Below, piece after piece: positions 26,585 through 35,432 of a stretch of DNA of 64,000 bases. A program made the position numbers and the translations under genes. Below the pieces are notes generated by a model. It searched no databases. It saw only the letters and a list, made by a program, of their open reading frames with translations, and was not told the DNA's origin. The stretch is from CAVQEG01 sp963711465 (GTDB taxonomy: Bacteria > Bacteroidota > Ignavibacteria > OLB7). Location of the stretch: the NCBI GenBank assembly GCA_963711465.1, contig CAVQEG010000002.1:730878-794877 (forward strand), in the 5' to 3' direction. Each line of letters starts with the position of its first letter. The first letter of the stretch is position 1.

Positions 26585-28651
26585 CTAAATCTCCATGACC
26601 GCGGTCTCCAGTCGATCGCCCGGCTTCAATTCGAGCGATTTTCGAAGACGCTTCCGGAGCGTCTTCAGTCCCTCCGGCGTCAGCTCGAGGGCCGCCTGAA
26701 TTTCCTTTGCGGTCAGGCGCGCACGGATCAATCCGCACAGTCGCTCCTGTCGAGCGGGCAGATCGGGGAACCGATGGCGGAGTCGAATGAAGAATTCCTC
26801 TCCGACCTCGGCCAGGTACCGGGTCGGCGTCGAAGGGTCTCGATTGCGATCGCGAAGCCGGGCGACGATTGCGTGGAATTCCCTGACGACCTCTTCGGTC
26901 GAGCGGCCGGAATCGCCGGAGTCGGCACGTCCGGAGCTGCGCGCTCGGAGCGTGGGCTCGGTTTCGAAGTGCTGTTCGAGCGAGTCGATCAGCGACCGGT
27001 AGTCACTCAGATCGATTACGGCATCGGCAAGCTGTTTCTGCAGTCGCCGGCGCGCACTGCGTTCGTGCTCCACTTCCTGTTCCAGCAGCCCGGCTTCGGC
27101 CGAAGCCCGCGCATTGCGGTAGAGCGTCCGCGCCAGACTGAGGTGATGCCGCCGATCGATCTCCACCGCGCGGCGCTCCAGATCGAGTGCCAGGCGAAGA
27201 TCACCGGTTGCCTCGGCGATGGCCGCCCGGAGTCGCAGCACTCTCTGGTGCTCCAGCGGATAGTCGTCGAGGCCGGATTCGACCTCTTGCAGCAGAGCGG
27301 CGGCGCGATCGTAGTCGCCGAGGTGGTAGCTGGCCAGACTCATCCGGTAGCGGTAGTGCAGACGGCGGAACGTCGTGTGTCCTCCGAGTTCGAACGCGCG
27401 GGTGTAGGCCGCAAGCGCCTCGGCATGGTCGCCGCGCATCGTGCAGATGGCGCCCTGCTGTGCGACGATAGCCGGCAGCACCCTGAGCGACGCCGAGGTT
27501 CGTTCGGCAATCTCCCGCGCCGAGTCGTTGACGGCCGTGGCGTCCTCGACGCGTCCTTCGGCGATGAAGAGCATACCACGGCGCACCAGCAGACCGAGGT
27601 ACCACTCCGAGGAGCGGTCGTCGATCAGCTCTTCGGCACGGTCGAGCATACGTCCCGACTCCTCGAATTCGCGCATGTCCTGGTAGACCACCGAGAGCGA
27701 TGTGTACGCCGATACGAATTCCGACGGCACACCGATGGCCGCCACGATGCGCACGGTGTCCTGGTAGCACCCGATCGCCTTCTGATACTGTTTGGTGGCC
27801 ATGTATCCCTCACCCAGCCAGAACAGCGTGGTAGCGACCAGATCGGGATCGAGGGCTTCGTCGGCTTCGTCGAGTGCGAGATGGAGTGCCTGCCGGCTGG
27901 CGGAATACTCGCCGCGGTAGAGGGCGAGCCAGCCGGTGGTACAGAGGAACCTCGCGTCGGCCGATCGGGCATCGCTGCCCGTCAGATGTGTCGCGACGAA
28001 CGTCCGTCCTGCGTCGATCGCGGGTTCGGCGGCATCGAATTCGCCGCCGACCATGTGGACCTCGGCACGGTACAGCAGTGCACGCGCGGCACACGATTCG
28101 GAACCGGCGGCATCGGCAGACTCGTACATCCTGTCGGCGGCGGACATCGCCGACGGGAGATCGCCGAGTCGGGTGCATGTGTGAAATCGGCTTTCCCACG
28201 CGAGCGCTTCCTGCAGGGCATCGCCGCCGACGGTCGACCAGGCCACCGCGGCGTCGGCCAGGGCCACGGCCTCGACACAGTTGCCGATGCGGCAGTTGAC
28301 GTGTGCCCGCCAGGTCAGCAGCGCAGCGAGGTTGAGACACTGCACACGCTCCTGCGTCGTGAGGCGATCCTCGTAGTCTTCGCCGGGACCGGACGGCCGT
28401 ATGCCGAGGTCATCGAGTTCGACCAATGCTGCGCTGGCGAATCGCTCGAGCGCCGCGTCGAGTTCGCGTCGATCATCGTCGCGGACAGCCGGACGGCGGC
28501 GTCGAAGGCGATCGCCGAGCCGTTGCGGAATCGCTGCGCCTCGGGCACGACTGGTCAGCGTGAAGAGATCTTCGAGCGTCAGAATCCGCTGGAGGAACGG
28601 CTCGCCGGGGGCATCGGACTGGGGCGTGGAGGGTGGTTGAGATGTCGGCAC
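26585..28651 (-). CDS. TPR-containing transcriptional regulator with LuxR-like HTH (paralogue 2)
   Basis: This 688-aa protein is probably a DNA-binding regulator with a tetratricopeptide sensor part. I choose the GTG at 28651 because it gives V/M-P-T-S-Q-P-P, matching M-P-T-R-T-P-P of the neighbouring paralogue; an ATG at 28738 would overlap the upstream gene by 23 nt. Residues about 100-520 are helical TPR-like repeats (ADARFLCTTGWLALYRGEYS, YQKAIGCYQDTVRIV, AYTSLSVVYQDMREFEES). A coiled coil follows (LEQEVEHERSARRRLQKQL). The last 65 residues hold the HTH: RQERLCGLIRARLTAKEIQ, then LELTPEGLKTLRKRLRK. Bacteroidota TPR-HTH regulators share this layout. It sits immediately upstream of the surface array and may control it (inference). 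Confidence 0.8.
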   Translation of the reverse strand: MPTSQPPSTPQSDAPGEPFLQRILTLEDLFTLTSRARGAAIPQRLGDRLRRRRPAVRDDDRRELDAALERFASAALVELDDLGIRPSGPGEDYEDRLTTQERVQCLNLAALLTWRAHVNCRIGNCVEAVALADAAVAWSTVGGDALQEALAWESRFHTCTRLGDLPSAMSAADRMYESADAAGSESCAARALLYRAEVHMVGGEFDAAEPAIDAGRTFVATHLTGSDARSADARFLCTTGWLALYRGEYSASRQALHLALDEADEALDPDLVATTLFWLGEGYMATKQYQKAIGCYQDTVRIVAAIGVPSEFVSAYTSLSVVYQDMREFEESGRMLDRAEELIDDRSSEWYLGLLVRRGMLFIAEGRVEDATAVNDSAREIAERTSASLRVLPAIVAQQGAICTMRGDHAEALAAYTRAFELGGHTTFRRLHYRYRMSLASYHLGDYDRAAALLQEVESGLDDYPLEHQRVLRLRAAIAEATGDLRLALDLERRAVEIDRRHHLSLARTLYRNARASAEAGLLEQEVEHERSARRRLQKQLADAVIDLSDYRSLIDSLEQHFETEPTLRARSSGRADSGDSGRSTEEVVREFHAIVARLRDRNRDPSTPTRYLAEVGEEFFIRLRHRFPDLPARQERLCGLIRARLTAKEIQAALELTPEGLKTLRKRLRKSLELKPGDRLETAVMEI

Positions 28652-28715
28652 GGTCTCTGGCGTTCGGTGCGACGTGAGTTTCGTTCGGGCGGTCCGATCG
28701 GCGTGACCGCGGTGG

Positions 28716-30749
28716 TCAAATATCGGCAATCGCCGCATCGAGACGCTCGCCCGGTTGAAGTCCGAGCGACTTGCGCAGACGCTTGCGCAGCGTCTTGAGC
28801 CCCTCCGGCCTGAGACTCAGGAACGAGGCGATTTCCCTGGCTGAGAGTCGTGCCCGGATCAGTTCGCAGAGCTGTGCCTGACGTTGGCTCAGACCGGGCA
28901 CGCGGGCGTCGAGGCGTTGGCGGAAATCTGCATCACCGGAGAAGCCGACGGCCGATCGGCTCTCGGAGCCCCCATCTCCGCGCAGCGTCGTCAGCACGTC
29001 GCGCAGCGTCCCCAGTTCCACGCCATCACCCGACTTCCGCGCAGCGGTACTCATGGTCTCGATGATGGACTCGATTTTCTCGACGGCCGAACGGTGTTCG
29101 CCGAGCTGGAGAATGACGTCGGAGAGCTCGCGCTCGAGTCGCTGGCGGCGCGCGCGTTCGGCACGAACCTCGCGTTCGCGAATTCCGGACTCGCCGATGG
29201 TGCGCGTGTGGCGGTATCGGATTCTGGACTGCGCGTCGACCAGCTCGAGTTCTGATCGCGTCGCCTGGCGTTCGAATCGCAGCGCGTCGGCCAGATCGCC
29301 CCGCCGTTCGGCGAGTTCCGCCTTCAACCGCTGCAGGCGTGCCAGGTCCATCGAATCGGAATCGACATCGACCGAGAGCGCGTCGACGAGTACCTGCGCT
29401 TCGTCGATACGATCGAGGTACAGCAGCGCCCGCGCGATGTTCATGCGGATGCGGATCGATCGCAGTCGCGAGTGCCCGCCGATGTCCCAGGCGCGCCGGA
29501 ACGCGGCCAACGCGTCGTCGCTGCGGCCGGCGCGCATCAGCAGCGTCCCGTCGAGTTGATGCAGAGCCGGATCGGTGAGGACTGACGGGGGACGTGCACG
29601 AGAATGTCGGAGGGCCTCCTGGACGATTGCTTCGGCGTCGTCGTAGCGCCGCGCGATCCATGCAAGTCGTCCGCGCCGGATCAGAACGTTCAGGCGTTCG
29701 TCTCCGTCAGGGTCGATCGTCAGCCGTTCGGCCGCGGCGAGGGCGTGCTCGGATTCATCGAATTCTCCCAGATCCTGATACACGGTGCCGAGCGCGGAGT
29801 AGGTGATGCCCGCATTGCGATGATCGGCAATCGTCTCGGCGGTGCGGACAGCGTCTTCGTAGTGCAGGATCGCCTGGTGATGCAGCTGGAGGTTGTGGTA
29901 GAGCTTGCCCTGGAGGAACCGGACGGCCAGGTGCAGCACGGGATCGATCTCTTCATCACACAGTTCGAGGACGGCGTCGACCAGCGACAGGGCGCTCGGG
30001 TAATCTCCGGCGATCCGCTCCACCTGCGCGCGACAGAGCAGGAAACGGGCTCTCATGCCGCGCGCGGCCGAACCTGAGAGCCGTTCTTCGGCGAACGCCA
30101 TACCCGCGCGAATTCCCGCGACGGCCTCGGGGATTCTGCGGGAGGCGATCATGCGGTCGGCCAGCCGCCAGAGCATCCGTGCATGCCGCTCCGATGACTG
30201 CGCGACTCTGGCGCTGTCGATTGCTGCATGGATCTGCTCGAGACACTCCTGCTCCTGCGATCGCTCTTCGTGGATATCGGCCAGCAGCGAATGACAGATC
30301 GATCGCTGCAGCGGACTGGCGGCGACGTCACACCACCGAAGTGCATCCTCTGCCGATCGTTCCGCCTCGTGCAGCCGACCGAGGCGCAGCAGCACCGCCG
30401 AATGCCACGCCAGGGCCGCAGCCAGGTCGAGTACGCGAGCGCGTTCATCGGCGGTCAATCGATCCGCGCGCGGCTCCTGGCCGTCGACCTCGAGACCGAG
30501 CTCGGCGACGATCCCCCGCGACGCCCGGCAGAGTCGTTCGAACGCACCGTCGAGGTCGGCCAGTTCGTCGTCACGAACTCTGGGATCGGCTTCGCGAATT
30601 CGTTCCGAGACCTCCTCGGCCATCGCGCGATCGGCCGTCGCTGCGGCTGCCGGACGCAGATCCGCAAGCGTGAGTACCGTCTCGGAGTAGAGCCGTCGCT
30701 GCATGGTGCGGTCAACGGGTGAGAATTCGGGAGGAGTACGTGTGGGCAT
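28716..30749 (-). CDS. TPR-containing transcriptional regulator with LuxR-like HTH (paralogue 1)
   Basis: A 677-aa paralogue of the next gene. The ATG at 30749 is preferred; a GTG at 30794 and an ATG at 30704 are also in frame, and none has a clear RBS. Order: a short Pro-rich N-terminus, a LTLADL segment, TPR-like helices (about residues 90-510; AGITYSALGTVYQDLGEFDES, LHHQAILHYEDAVRT), a coiled coil with EREVRAERARRQRLERELSD, and a C-terminal HTH (QRQAQLCELIRARLSAREIA, LSLRPEGLKTLRKRLRKS). No receiver or membrane segment is seen, so the input is probably a bound protein or peptide. It lies 74 bp after the S74 surface-protein gene and may be co-transcribed with it. Confidence 0.8.
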   Translation of the reverse strand: MPTRTPPEFSPVDRTMQRRLYSETVLTLADLRPAAAATADRAMAEEVSERIREADPRVRDDELADLDGAFERLCRASRGIVAELGLEVDGQEPRADRLTADERARVLDLAAALAWHSAVLLRLGRLHEAERSAEDALRWCDVAASPLQRSICHSLLADIHEERSQEQECLEQIHAAIDSARVAQSSERHARMLWRLADRMIASRRIPEAVAGIRAGMAFAEERLSGSAARGMRARFLLCRAQVERIAGDYPSALSLVDAVLELCDEEIDPVLHLAVRFLQGKLYHNLQLHHQAILHYEDAVRTAETIADHRNAGITYSALGTVYQDLGEFDESEHALAAAERLTIDPDGDERLNVLIRRGRLAWIARRYDDAEAIVQEALRHSRARPPSVLTDPALHQLDGTLLMRAGRSDDALAAFRRAWDIGGHSRLRSIRIRMNIARALLYLDRIDEAQVLVDALSVDVDSDSMDLARLQRLKAELAERRGDLADALRFERQATRSELELVDAQSRIRYRHTRTIGESGIREREVRAERARRQRLERELSDVILQLGEHRSAVEKIESIIETMSTAARKSGDGVELGTLRDVLTTLRGDGGSESRSAVGFSGDADFRQRLDARVPGLSQRQAQLCELIRARLSAREIASFLSLRPEGLKTLRKRLRKSLGLQPGERLDAAIADI

Positions 30750-30823
30750 CGCAGCTGCGACGACGCCGGTGGCGCGGACATCGGCCCGCACCACCGGCAG
30801 TGGTCTGACGTGTCGTATGAGAA

Positions 30824-33800
30824 TTACTGCTCGGTTTCCGTCTGCGCTACTTCCACTGCAGGAACCACGGCAGCGCCGGAGCCGCCCTGTCTGCGAAGCG
30901 CTTCGATGACCGGAGCCAGGCCGTCGAGCTGCCGTCTGAGCGCCGCCACATCCGCCTCGGCCGACTCGAGCGTGCGGATCCGTGCGCGAAGTTCGGCGAT
31001 ATCGCCGAGCGCCTTTTGCAGCTGCTCGGTCCGCGCAGCCAGCGCCTTGATCGCAAGCATGTTGATACCATCGATGTCGACGGTCGCGATCGTGGTGTCG
31101 TCGGTACCGAGACCGAAGGCGGCGTGGAAGTCCTGCGCCATCGGGCCGATATGGCGGACCGAATCGGGCTGCGCCTTGTAGTTCCAGCTGGTGATGGGCA
31201 TCGCCATCACCTTTCGAAGCACCGCTTCCGCATTCTCCGTCCGGAAGTGCTCCTTCTTCGTCGAATCGGAAATGGTAACCCAGGAACCGCCACCGGGGTT
31301 GAGGCGAACGCCGGCGGTTGCAGCTGCGTTCGAGTAGAACCGGGTGCCGCCCACTGCGCGAACGACGAACTGATTGTTGGCCGAGGCGCGGACGACGTTC
31401 GTGTCGTAAAGCGAAACGAAATCGCCATAGACGAAGGCTCCGCTCATTCCGTTGGTAGACGAGCGCCGGCCGAGGGCGAAGGAATGGGCGCCCGTCGCCT
31501 GTGCAAGTGAACCGATGGCGAACGAGTTGTCTCCGGTCGCTCGTGCATTGTCTCCGAGTGCAAGCGAAGCCTCGCCACTGGCAACGTTTTGGACACCGAT
31601 GGCTGTGGCGTAGCGACCGCTAGCGGTTGACGTGTATCCCATTGCCGTCGAGTACAAACCGCTTGCGGTCGTCGCGTGCCCGGTGGCAAGCGTCGCATAA
31701 TTCGTCGCACTCGTATAGTCGTTGAGCGCAACCGAATAGGTGCCCGAAGCGGTGGAGTTGTACCCCATTGCCGTCGAATACTCCCCGCTCGCGGTCGTCG
31801 CGCGACCTGTGGCGAACGCCGCGGTGTTCGTCGCGTTCGTATTGCGATTGAGCGCCACTGCATACGTGCCCGAGGCAATCGAATTATATCCGAGCGCACT
31901 GGAGTAATCGCCGATGCTATTGTCGTCCCACTCGGTTCCCGTGACCGCACCTGCACGGAACGCATTCCTTGCCGGCACCCACATCAGGCGTGAACCTGCG
32001 CCGCTTGCAGGCGTTGATGCGGTATCGCCGTAGATGAGAAGACTGCCGCCGCCACCGAGGTGCAGACCCGAACTCAGGTCGGCCGACGTGTGCAGATCGA
32101 CACCGCCGGCGGCGCGAACGAGGAACTGGTTCTGAGCCGTAGCGCGAAGCTGGGTCGAGGTGGAGCGATCGCCGTAGACGAACGATCCGCTGAAGCCGTC
32201 GCTCGATGCCTGCTGACCGAGGACCGTGGAATAGTCGCCACTTGCGACGGCATTGGTGCCCAATGCCAGAGAGTAATCGCCGCTCGCATTGGAACTTGAC
32301 CCGACGGCCAATGAGGCGATACCACCTGCGGAGGAACTGATTCCCATCGCCGTGGCGCCCCATGCGCTTGCGGTGACGTCGCGTCCAATTGCGAAGGATT
32401 CGGGTCCACTTGCCGTGGCGGCCTGTCCCATCGCCATCGAGGAGCCACCACTGGCGATGGTGCTGGCGCCAAACGCAACGGAGTATTGACCGATGTTCGC
32501 AACGTCCCACTCCGTTCCGCTCACCTGCCCGGCGCGGAACGCCCGACGGGTCGGCAGCCACAGGACTCTGGGTCCGCCACCGGAGACGGGTATGTCCGGT
32601 CCGATGAGAAAGCTTCCACCGAACTGCTGGTAGCTGCCGGTGATCGATAGCGCGTTGCCCGACCCCGTATTGGTGATCGATACCGCGTCGCTGGAGCTGT
32701 TGATACTGCCGGCGAACGGGAGCTCGAGTCCCTGCGCACCGGGAGTCCACTCGGAGGACGACGCGTTCCACTGAAGCGACTGTCCGTCCGTGGGCGCGTT
32801 GGAGGAAATTGCATGCCCCTGCAGCGATGTCACCGTCGGATCGGGATACGTACCGCCAAGGTCCCCGCCCGCTGCGCCGTTCGGCGGAAGCGACGTCGGC
32901 GCGCCGCTCAGCTTCGTATACGCAATACCGCTCGCAATCTTCGCGTCGGTGACCGCGCTATCGGCGAGATCCGTGGTTGCCACAGTTCCATCGATAATCT
33001 CCGAGGAACCCACCGCGTTGTCCGCGATCTCCGCATTGCCGACAGCATCGGCAGCCAATTCCGGATTCGGATACGTCCCCGTCAGATCGCCGCCCGCTGC
33101 GCCGTTTGGCGGAAGCGACGTCGGCGCGCCGCTGAGCTTCGCATACGCAATACCGCTCGCAATCTTCGCGTCGGTGACCGCGCTATCGGCGAGATCCGTG
33201 GTTGCCACAGTTCCATCGATAATCTCCGAGGAACCCACCGCGTTGTCCGCGATCTCCGCATTGCCGACAGCATCAGCAGCCAATTCCGGATTCGGATACG
33301 TCCCCGTCAGATCGCCACCCGCTGCGCCGTTCGGCGGAAGCGACGTCGGCGCGCCGCTCAGCTTTGCATACGCAATACCGCTTGCAATCTTCGCATCGGT
33401 CACTGCGGTGTCGGCGAGCTTCGCGGTGCTTACCGACCCATCGGCGAGCTTGGCGCTGGTCACCGATCCGTCGGCGAGTTTTGCGGTCACCACTGAACCG
33501 TCGGAGAGTTTTATCGTCGTGACGGCAGCCGCCTGGAGTTTGTCGGACGAAATCGAATTGTCATCGACCGTTCGCGCCTGCAGAGCGTAGGCACTGGAGG
33601 TGAGCGTAATCCGCGGCGAAAGCTCTGAACCGTCACCGACGGTGATGCCGATATAGAGCTGCCGATCGAAATCGATATCGATTTCGTTGGTGTTGCCGAG
33701 GACCGCATTGAAGTAGCGCTGCACGAGCTGGACCGTCTGGGTCTCGCTCCAGAGCGCCGTGCCACCGCTTGCGACATCGTAGATCCTGAAGGTGAGAGTA

Positions 33801-33937
33801 ACGGACCTGTTTGGATTGCCGTGGTGGCCGAGCTGCCCCTGAACGTTCAGCGTCTCCGGCACCTGTGCCGACGCCACGGCGGCGATCAGCAGTGCCGCGC
33901 ACGCGGTCACGAGGGGAATACGAAGTATGGAATGCAT
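30824..33937 (-). CDS. YadA-head-like surface protein with C-terminal S74 intramolecular chaperone
   Basis: This 1037-aa protein resembles trimeric fibres that fold with an autocleaving chaperone. The signal peptide is MHSILRIPLVTACAALLIAAV. A beta domain follows (LNVQGQLGHHGNPNRSVTLTF), then short repeats of the type SVTSAKLADGS. Three copies of a 75-residue unit come next (SGIAYAKLSGAPTSLPPNGA, GDLTGTYPNPELAADAVGN). Two blocks of YadA-like 14-residue head repeats follow (SVAFGASTIASGGSSMAMGQ; STAMGYNSTASGTYSVALN). Residues about 890-975 match peptidase S74: the Ser-Lys dyad is plausibly in S-D-S-T-K-K, followed by SWNYKAQPDSVRHIGPMAQDF. The end is a coiled coil (LQKALGDIAELRARIRTLES). There is no T9SS domain, so the export route is uncertain. 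Adhesion or surface-fibre function is inferred. Confidence 0.8.
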   Translation of the reverse strand: MHSILRIPLVTACAALLIAAVASAQVPETLNVQGQLGHHGNPNRSVTLTFRIYDVASGGTALWSETQTVQLVQRYFNAVLGNTNEIDIDFDRQLYIGITVGDGSELSPRITLTSSAYALQARTVDDNSISSDKLQAAAVTTIKLSDGSVVTAKLADGSVTSAKLADGSVSTAKLADTAVTDAKIASGIAYAKLSGAPTSLPPNGAAGGDLTGTYPNPELAADAVGNAEIADNAVGSSEIIDGTVATTDLADSAVTDAKIASGIAYAKLSGAPTSLPPNGAAGGDLTGTYPNPELAADAVGNAEIADNAVGSSEIIDGTVATTDLADSAVTDAKIASGIAYTKLSGAPTSLPPNGAAGGDLGGTYPDPTVTSLQGHAISSNAPTDGQSLQWNASSSEWTPGAQGLELPFAGSINSSSDAVSITNTGSGNALSITGSYQQFGGSFLIGPDIPVSGGGPRVLWLPTRRAFRAGQVSGTEWDVANIGQYSVAFGASTIASGGSSMAMGQAATASGPESFAIGRDVTASAWGATAMGISSSAGGIASLAVGSSSNASGDYSLALGTNAVASGDYSTVLGQQASSDGFSGSFVYGDRSTSTQLRATAQNQFLVRAAGGVDLHTSADLSSGLHLGGGGSLLIYGDTASTPASGAGSRLMWVPARNAFRAGAVTGTEWDDNSIGDYSSALGYNSIASGTYAVALNRNTNATNTAAFATGRATTASGEYSTAMGYNSTASGTYSVALNDYTSATNYATLATGHATTASGLYSTAMGYTSTASGRYATAIGVQNVASGEASLALGDNARATGDNSFAIGSLAQATGAHSFALGRRSSTNGMSGAFVYGDFVSLYDTNVVRASANNQFVVRAVGGTRFYSNAAATAGVRLNPGGGSWVTISDSTKKEHFRTENAEAVLRKVMAMPITSWNYKAQPDSVRHIGPMAQDFHAAFGLGTDDTTIATVDIDGINMLAIKALAARTEQLQKALGDIAELRARIRTLESAEADVAALRRQLDGLAPVIEALRRQGGSGAAVVPAVEVAQTETEQ
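32891..33415. repeat. 225-bp direct repeats inside the S74 gene
   Basis: The motif CGACGTCGGCGCGCC recurs at 32891, 33116 and 33341, exactly 225 bp apart, with two nearly identical full copies and a partial third. The period equals 75 codons, so gain or loss of a copy would keep the frame and change fibre length. Confidence 0.9.
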
Positions 33938-33984
33938 GGTATCGTGGAATTGTCGTTGAAGGAGAGTGTGGTCGCGCGGGAACG

Positions 33985-34593
33985 TCAGTCGATCTTCTGC
34001 AGAGCGCCCTGCAGGAGCACGGTGCCGTCGTATCGTTCGAGCCGGCAGAGATAGGTGCCGGACGGCAGCGGTCGGCCGGACCTGCCGCGACCGTCGAAGA
34101 CGACATCGTGGTGGCCCGCCTCGAGCGGTTCGGGATCGAGACGCGCCACCAGCCGACCGCTCAGGTCGTACATCGCAAGGCGCGCCGTCGTTGGTTCAGC
34201 CAGATCGAAGCGCAACGTCGTCGTCGTGCGGAACGGACTCGGATAGGCAGTGATGGCCGCAATCGGAGTCATGGCCGCATCGATCCGATCCTCGGTGATC
34301 TGCTGCTGTTCGGCATCGTCGGGCAGCCAGAAGCCGAGCCACGCCATGAGCGGGGGCGCGGGACGGCCGCGATTGAACGCTGTGGTCGAATCGACCTCGA
34401 GGTCGATGGCCGTCTGACCGATGGTCGCGAGGGTGGTGCCCTCGACGCTGTCGACCTGCTGCAGGCCGCCGACGCCGACGACGAACCGGACGGAGTCGCT
34501 GGTCGAGTCAGCGGTTTGTGCGCGGGCCTCGGGTGCGCCGCAGAGCATCGCCAGCAGCAGTACCGCGCAGCCACACGCGAATGAGAACTTCAT
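33985..34593 (-). CDS. Small secreted protein with T9SS sorting domain
   Basis: A 202-aa protein. The start at 34593 is supported by GAGG 6 nt upstream and a clear signal peptide (MKFSFACGCAVLLLAMLCG, cleavage after ARA). About 85 residues follow (SVRFVVGVGGLQQVDSVEGT, AWLGFWLPDD), typical of short hypothetical proteins that sit before repetitive surface proteins in this group. The C-terminus is a sorting domain (AITAYPSPFRTTTTLRFDL, LSGRLVARL, SGTYLCRL). It ends 47 bp before the S74 gene, so the two probably form an operon and may act together at the surface. Confidence 0.8.
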   Translation of the reverse strand: MKFSFACGCAVLLLAMLCGAPEARAQTADSTSDSVRFVVGVGGLQQVDSVEGTTLATIGQTAIDLEVDSTTAFNRGRPAPPLMAWLGFWLPDDAEQQQITEDRIDAAMTPIAAITAYPSPFRTTTTLRFDLAEPTTARLAMYDLSGRLVARLDPEPLEAGHHDVVFDGRGRSGRPLPSGTYLCRLERYDGTVLLQGALQKID

Positions 34594-34697
34594 GGTCGCC
34601 TCGTAGTGATCTTGTTGCCCGCCGCCGTCGAATCGATGCAAGAGACCATCGGCACGACTGCCACAGCACGCGTGGCGGCGGGTTCTGAATCGGGCGA

Positions 34698-34705
34698 TGA
34701 AGGTA
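34698..34705 (-). promoter_or_regulatory. Possible -7 element upstream of the small T9SS protein
   Basis: The minus strand reads TACCTTCATC here, 105 nt before the start at 34593, similar to TATATTCATC before the STAND gene at 56504. A weak match only. The rest of the 34594-34760 gap shows 9-bp GC-rich arms (34618-34626 and 34674-34682) and no gene. Confidence 0.22.
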
Positions 34706-34760
34706 GGAGGCGGTGGTAACGGGGCGAATTCGTTCAGGGGTTCACCGGGGGTTCATCCCG

Positions 34761-35361
34761 CTACGACGTCCCCGGATTGGCGGAATTCGATTGGGTGCCG
34801 TCCGAGAGTCCGGCAATGCAACTGCGCGCGAATTGTCGACGGGTCGCCGCGAACCATGAGGTGTATCGCCGCAATGATTCGGCGCGATCGTCCGCGTCGG
34901 TGGCACACTTCCGGAGCCAGTCGTGAACCTCGGCACATTGACAATCGTCGGTCGCGTCGCTGAGGTCACGTTTGATGAGTTCGATGAGATCATCCAGCAC
35001 CAGATCACCCAGCGAGCCGCTGTCGCGGAACTCCTGAACAGGGACCCATTGGCACGGATGTGTTCCTGGAGCGCGTCGAGTCGTCGCGTTTCCTCAGCGA
35101 CGGTCGGCACGGAGAAGGAGGCGCGTTCACGGCGGAAGCAGAATCCGGCACCGGTAGCCGCGGCGGGGTCATCGAGGACGCCGGAGGCGATCGCCAGTTC
35201 GGTGATGCTTATCTGATCGACCTCGGAAGCGGTGACTGTCCGGTGGTGGCAGAGGGCGCGGATCTCGGCGCAGATCCCTTCTTCGCCAGATGCTCGCGCT
35301 CCTCCTGCACGTCGCAGCAGGTGCCGGAGATGAAGACGCGGAGTTCGTTCGGTGTGGACAC
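34761..35361 (-). pseudogene. Decayed DUF4062 gene fragment
   Basis: From a GTG at 35361 it reads STPNELRVFISGTCCDVQEE and EREHLAKKG, the DUF4062 start, then loses the conserved VFPEIRA...DLRWGLT core by deletion and frameshift. Later pieces in other frames match the family: QISITELAIASGVLDDPAAA, RRLDALQEHIRANGSL, and LGDLVLDDLIELIKRDLSDA. The ATPase and TPR parts are absent, and the fragment ends near 34761. It is the outermost, oldest-looking member of the cluster. Confidence 0.75.
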
Positions 35362-35432
35362 GGATGGTCGCTCCCGGTGATGTTGAATCGAATATCCCCA
35401 CCTGCCAGGCGGCTGCCTGCAGCCCATCGCCC

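Noticed and set aside
26774..28798. 674-codon plus-strand open frame opposite a TPR-HTH regulator
   Set aside because: The minus strand carries a coherent TPR-HTH protein; the antisense frame has no motif and biased composition.
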